Positions 10,531 to 12,583 of a DNA stretch of 12,583 bases are shown here, in pieces (position 1 is the stretch's first letter; each line of letters opens with the position of its first letter). Below the pieces are notes generated by a model, which did not search any database, was not told the origin of the DNA, and saw nothing but the letters and a program-made list of their open reading frames with translations. Both the position numbers and the translations under genes were made by a program. Origin of the DNA: Candidatus Margulisiibacteriota bacterium (GTDB lineage Bacteria; Margulisbacteria; Termititenacia; Termititenacales; Termititenacaceae); NCBI GenBank assembly GCA_031264205.1, contig JAISEH010000108.1:1-12583 (forward strand), written 5' to 3'.

Positions 10531-12583
10531 CTACCCCTGCCAATAAATTTTAGACAATTCGTCGGTCTCTCCGCCTTGGCCCATAATGACCTCGACCGTC
10601 GCGTCTTGGGACTGGATCGGCACCACGATGCCTTTAATTTCCTGGCCGTTGACTAAGATTTTTTTCACGCCCTTGCTGACCTTTTCCGGATTTTTGACCG
10701 TGATGCGGTAAGCAATGCCGCGGTAAACGCGGGTCATTTTAAACTCCGGCCAGGACTGCGGTATGCAGGGGTTGATCTGCAAACCGGCGTAAGTCGGTAT
10801 CACGCCCAAAATATATTTCGTGCTGACCGTGTACATCCACGACGCCGTGCCGGACAGCCAGCTATTGCGGCCGAGGCCAAACTGCGGATGATCGTCGCCC
10901 AAAATATTCTGCGGATAATTGTACGGCGCGGCTTCAAAAATATCGATAATCTCATTTTTGGCGGCGGGGTTGACTTGATTGTAATATTCAAACGCCCGGT
11001 CACCGCGGCCCATCAGCGTCTCGGCAAACATGACCCAGGGATTGGTGTGCAGGAAAACTCCGCCGTTTTCTTTGGCGCCCGGCGGATAAGTGGTCACGCC
11101 GCCTTTGCGCCAGTCAAAGCCGTTGTAAGACGGCCAGCTGATTTTCACGCCGTACTTGGTGTTGAGCTTTTGACGCAGACTTTCCAGAGCAATTTTGGCT
11201 TTTTCCGGCTCGGCAAAACCCGCCAGCAGCGGCCAGGACTGCGCGTTGATAAAAAGTTTGCTGCCGTCATTTTTGTGCGAGCCGAGCGGTGTGCCGTCCG
11301 CCTCAAACCAGCGCACGAACCATTCACCGTCCCAGGTCGATTTTTGAAAAGCCTGCTTCATTTCCGCGTAATACTTTTTGTATTTGGAAACGTAATCTTT
11401 TTTTTGCAAAAACTCGCACAGCTCGATCATCTTGAGCAAAGCGCGGCCGTAGAGACAGCAGGTAAACACGGACTCCGCGTCACCTTTGAGATTGACCGTG
11501 TCATTCCAGTCGGCGAAACCCAGCAACGGCAGGCCGTGCTGCCCGACATGCGTACGCGTAAATTCCAGCGCGCGATCCAGATGCTCAAAAACCGTGGCTT
11601 TTTCGCGCTGCTCGAGCGGCTTGGTTTTGTCGTAAAAAGTGATTTCCTCAGCGAGGATTTTAGTGTTGCCGGTTTCTTTGATATACGCGGACACCGGATA
11701 GATCGGCCAGAGATGATCGTCCGAATACCAATCGTGGCCTTTTTCCTCGCGGCTGTCGCCGGCGTTGGCCTCCATAGTAGAGGCGTAAAATTGATGCATG
11801 GCTGAGCCGTCGGGTTTTTGCACGCTCAAAATTTTGCGCAGCAGCGCCAGACCTTCCTCGGGCATGTGCGCCATGACGCCGATAATGTCCTGCGACGAAT
11901 CGCGATAACCGATACCGCGACCGCCGAAACCCAGCTGATTGTAGGACAGATCGCGCGACCAATTTTTGGTCACCTGGCATTGCCGCGGATTGTGCACATT
12001 GACCATGGAATTAAATCCGGCGTCGGGAGTTTCGATCTGCAGGATCGCCAAATATTTGTCCCAGAAATCCGCCAGCGCCTTAAACGCCGCGTCGACATTT
12101 TTCACATCTTGATATTTCTTGATCAGCGGCAGAGCTTTTTCGATGGACTCGTCCTGACCGAGCAGGACGATCAATCGCTTGCTCTCGCCGTCCGCCAAAA
12201 CTCCGAGATGCTGCAACAACGCGCCGATATTGTTGCCGCGGTTGGCTTCGTAATTGGACAATTCGGCATTTTGCAGAGCAAGCGGATTGGCCCAGGTGCC
12301 GTACTCATTGTCACCCAAAAATTTCTTGCGGTCAGTCTCAAAAGAAGAGATCGGATAATTGGAAGTCAGGTAATTAACCGCCGTGTCTTTTTTCATAAAC
12401 GCGTACTGTGTCACGATCTTGAAGCCGTGCTGGTCATTGAGACGGGCGGTCATGGTCTGCGGCACCCAGTCCGCGTTGGTCAATTGTTTCAGCGCGTCAA
12501 AATGCGTGTATTCCACGACCGGCGCCACATCGATCTCCAGCGGTCGGCCGGATTTATTGGTGATCGTGATGTCGCGGATCTCC
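10531..12583 (-). CDS. GH94 glycoside phosphorylase, cellobiose phosphorylase-like (5' end beyond window)
   Basis: The reading frame runs from the window edge (first full codon GAG at 12582-12580) to the stop at 10533-10531, about 683 residues. The visible start EIRDITITNKSGRPLEID is the end of the beta-sandwich N-terminal domain, so roughly 100-140 residues are missing; cellobiose phosphorylases are about 810-820 aa. Family marks include NWSRDLSYNQLGFGGRGIGY and RDSSQDIIGV, HGLPLLGFADWND (the DWND holds the general-acid aspartate of GH94) and the C-terminal SGTASWMYTVSTKYILGVIP followed by LQINPCIPQSWPEF. The family cleaves cellobiose or related disaccharides with phosphate to give glucose-1-phosphate in the cytoplasm. 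FADWND rather than GDWNDG leans to cellobiose over chitobiose, but the substrate is not certain. It converges on fic with a 9-nt gap. A GTG at 12528 is internal, not a start. Confidence 0.9.
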   Translation of the reverse strand, partial: EIRDITITNKSGRPLEIDVAPVVEYTHFDALKQLTNADWVPQTMTARLNDQHGFKIVTQYAFMKKDTAVNYLTSNYPISSFETDRKKFLGDNEYGTWANPLALQNAELSNYEANRGNNIGALLQHLGVLADGESKRLIVLLGQDESIEKALPLIKKYQDVKNVDAAFKALADFWDKYLAILQIETPDAGFNSMVNVHNPRQCQVTKNWSRDLSYNQLGFGGRGIGYRDSSQDIIGVMAHMPEEGLALLRKILSVQKPDGSAMHQFYASTMEANAGDSREEKGHDWYSDDHLWPIYPVSAYIKETGNTKILAEEITFYDKTKPLEQREKATVFEHLDRALEFTRTHVGQHGLPLLGFADWNDTVNLKGDAESVFTCCLYGRALLKMIELCEFLQKKDYVSKYKKYYAEMKQAFQKSTWDGEWFVRWFEADGTPLGSHKNDGSKLFINAQSWPLLAGFAEPEKAKIALESLRQKLNTKYGVKISWPSYNGFDWRKGGVTTYPPGAKENGGVFLHTNPWVMFAETLMGRGDRAFEYYNQVNPAAKNEIIDIFEAAPYNYPQNILGDDHPQFGLGRNSWLSGTASWMYTVSTKYILGVIPTYAGLQINPCIPQSWPEFKMTRVYRGIAYRITVKNPEKVSKGVKKILVNGQEIKGIVVPIQSQDATVEVIMGQGGETDELSKIYWQG

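Noticed and set aside
1..12583. CRISPR array
   Set aside because: No run of regularly spaced 23-40 bp repeats with unique spacers was seen. The only tandem repeat is the two-unit 22-bp element at 8900-8943.

Overview
The window is bacterial chromosomal DNA. It combines core translation and transcription genes (rho, rpsB, tsf, a tRNA-Gln with an encoded CCA end), central metabolism (threonine synthase, a GH94 disaccharide phosphorylase) and several accessory modules. The organism cannot be placed from sequence alone. Bacterial -10/-35 promoters, strong AGGAGG-type ribosome binding sites, a full-length Rho and a cellobiose-phosphorylase-like enzyme fit an uncultured bacterium that uses plant-derived oligosaccharides, but that niche is inference. 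Base composition is uneven: roughly positions 1-2000 and the intergenic DNA around 8860-9010 are clearly AT-richer than the housekeeping genes.

Left end (1-1823, minus strand): an MNT nucleotidyltransferase gene overlaps by 14 nt a HEPN-domain gene that runs off the window. This is the layout of a HepT/MntA-type toxin-antitoxin pair. Upstream on the same strand is a stand-alone protein of about ten TPR units. A divergent intergenic region (1824-2032) then leads to thrC (2033-3088, plus strand), which has its own promoter and a short leader.

Centre (3107-7551, minus strand), in transcription order: rho, rpsB, tsf, tRNA-Gln(CUG), a BRO-N/DinD-like gene, and a 57-codon basic small ORF that starts in the same frame 3 nt after the preceding stop. 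rpsB has a strong extended -10 promoter only a few bases after the rho stop, plus a leader of about 150 nt with a stem-loop next to the Shine-Dalgarno. The BRO-like gene lies just past the tRNA 3' end, a common place for acquired DNA. The rho promoter is back-to-back with, and overlaps, the promoter of a 61-aa unknown protein (7673-7858, plus). Two related inverted repeats with near-identical loops span the end of that small gene.

Right part (7979-10521): a lone phage tail-collar/tail-fibre-like protein (minus) is divergent from an XRE-family regulator (plus), which is followed by a class II Fic (AMPylase) protein with an N-terminal DUF4172-like region and a C-terminal winged helix. The intergenic regions on both sides of the regulator carry multiple copies of an 8-bp core, TAATYATA: a tandem 22-bp repeat over the tail-fibre promoter, and a palindrome plus an extra half-site over the fic promoter and ribosome binding site. 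I infer that the regulator controls both neighbours, which would make this a small tail-fibre/XRE/Fic regulatory unit and the most unusual item in the window.

Right end (10531-12583, minus): the C-terminal ~684 residues of a GH94 cellobiose-phosphorylase-like enzyme, converging on fic with a 9-nt gap. I recognise no canonical intrinsic terminator (GC stem plus U-tract) in any intergenic region.
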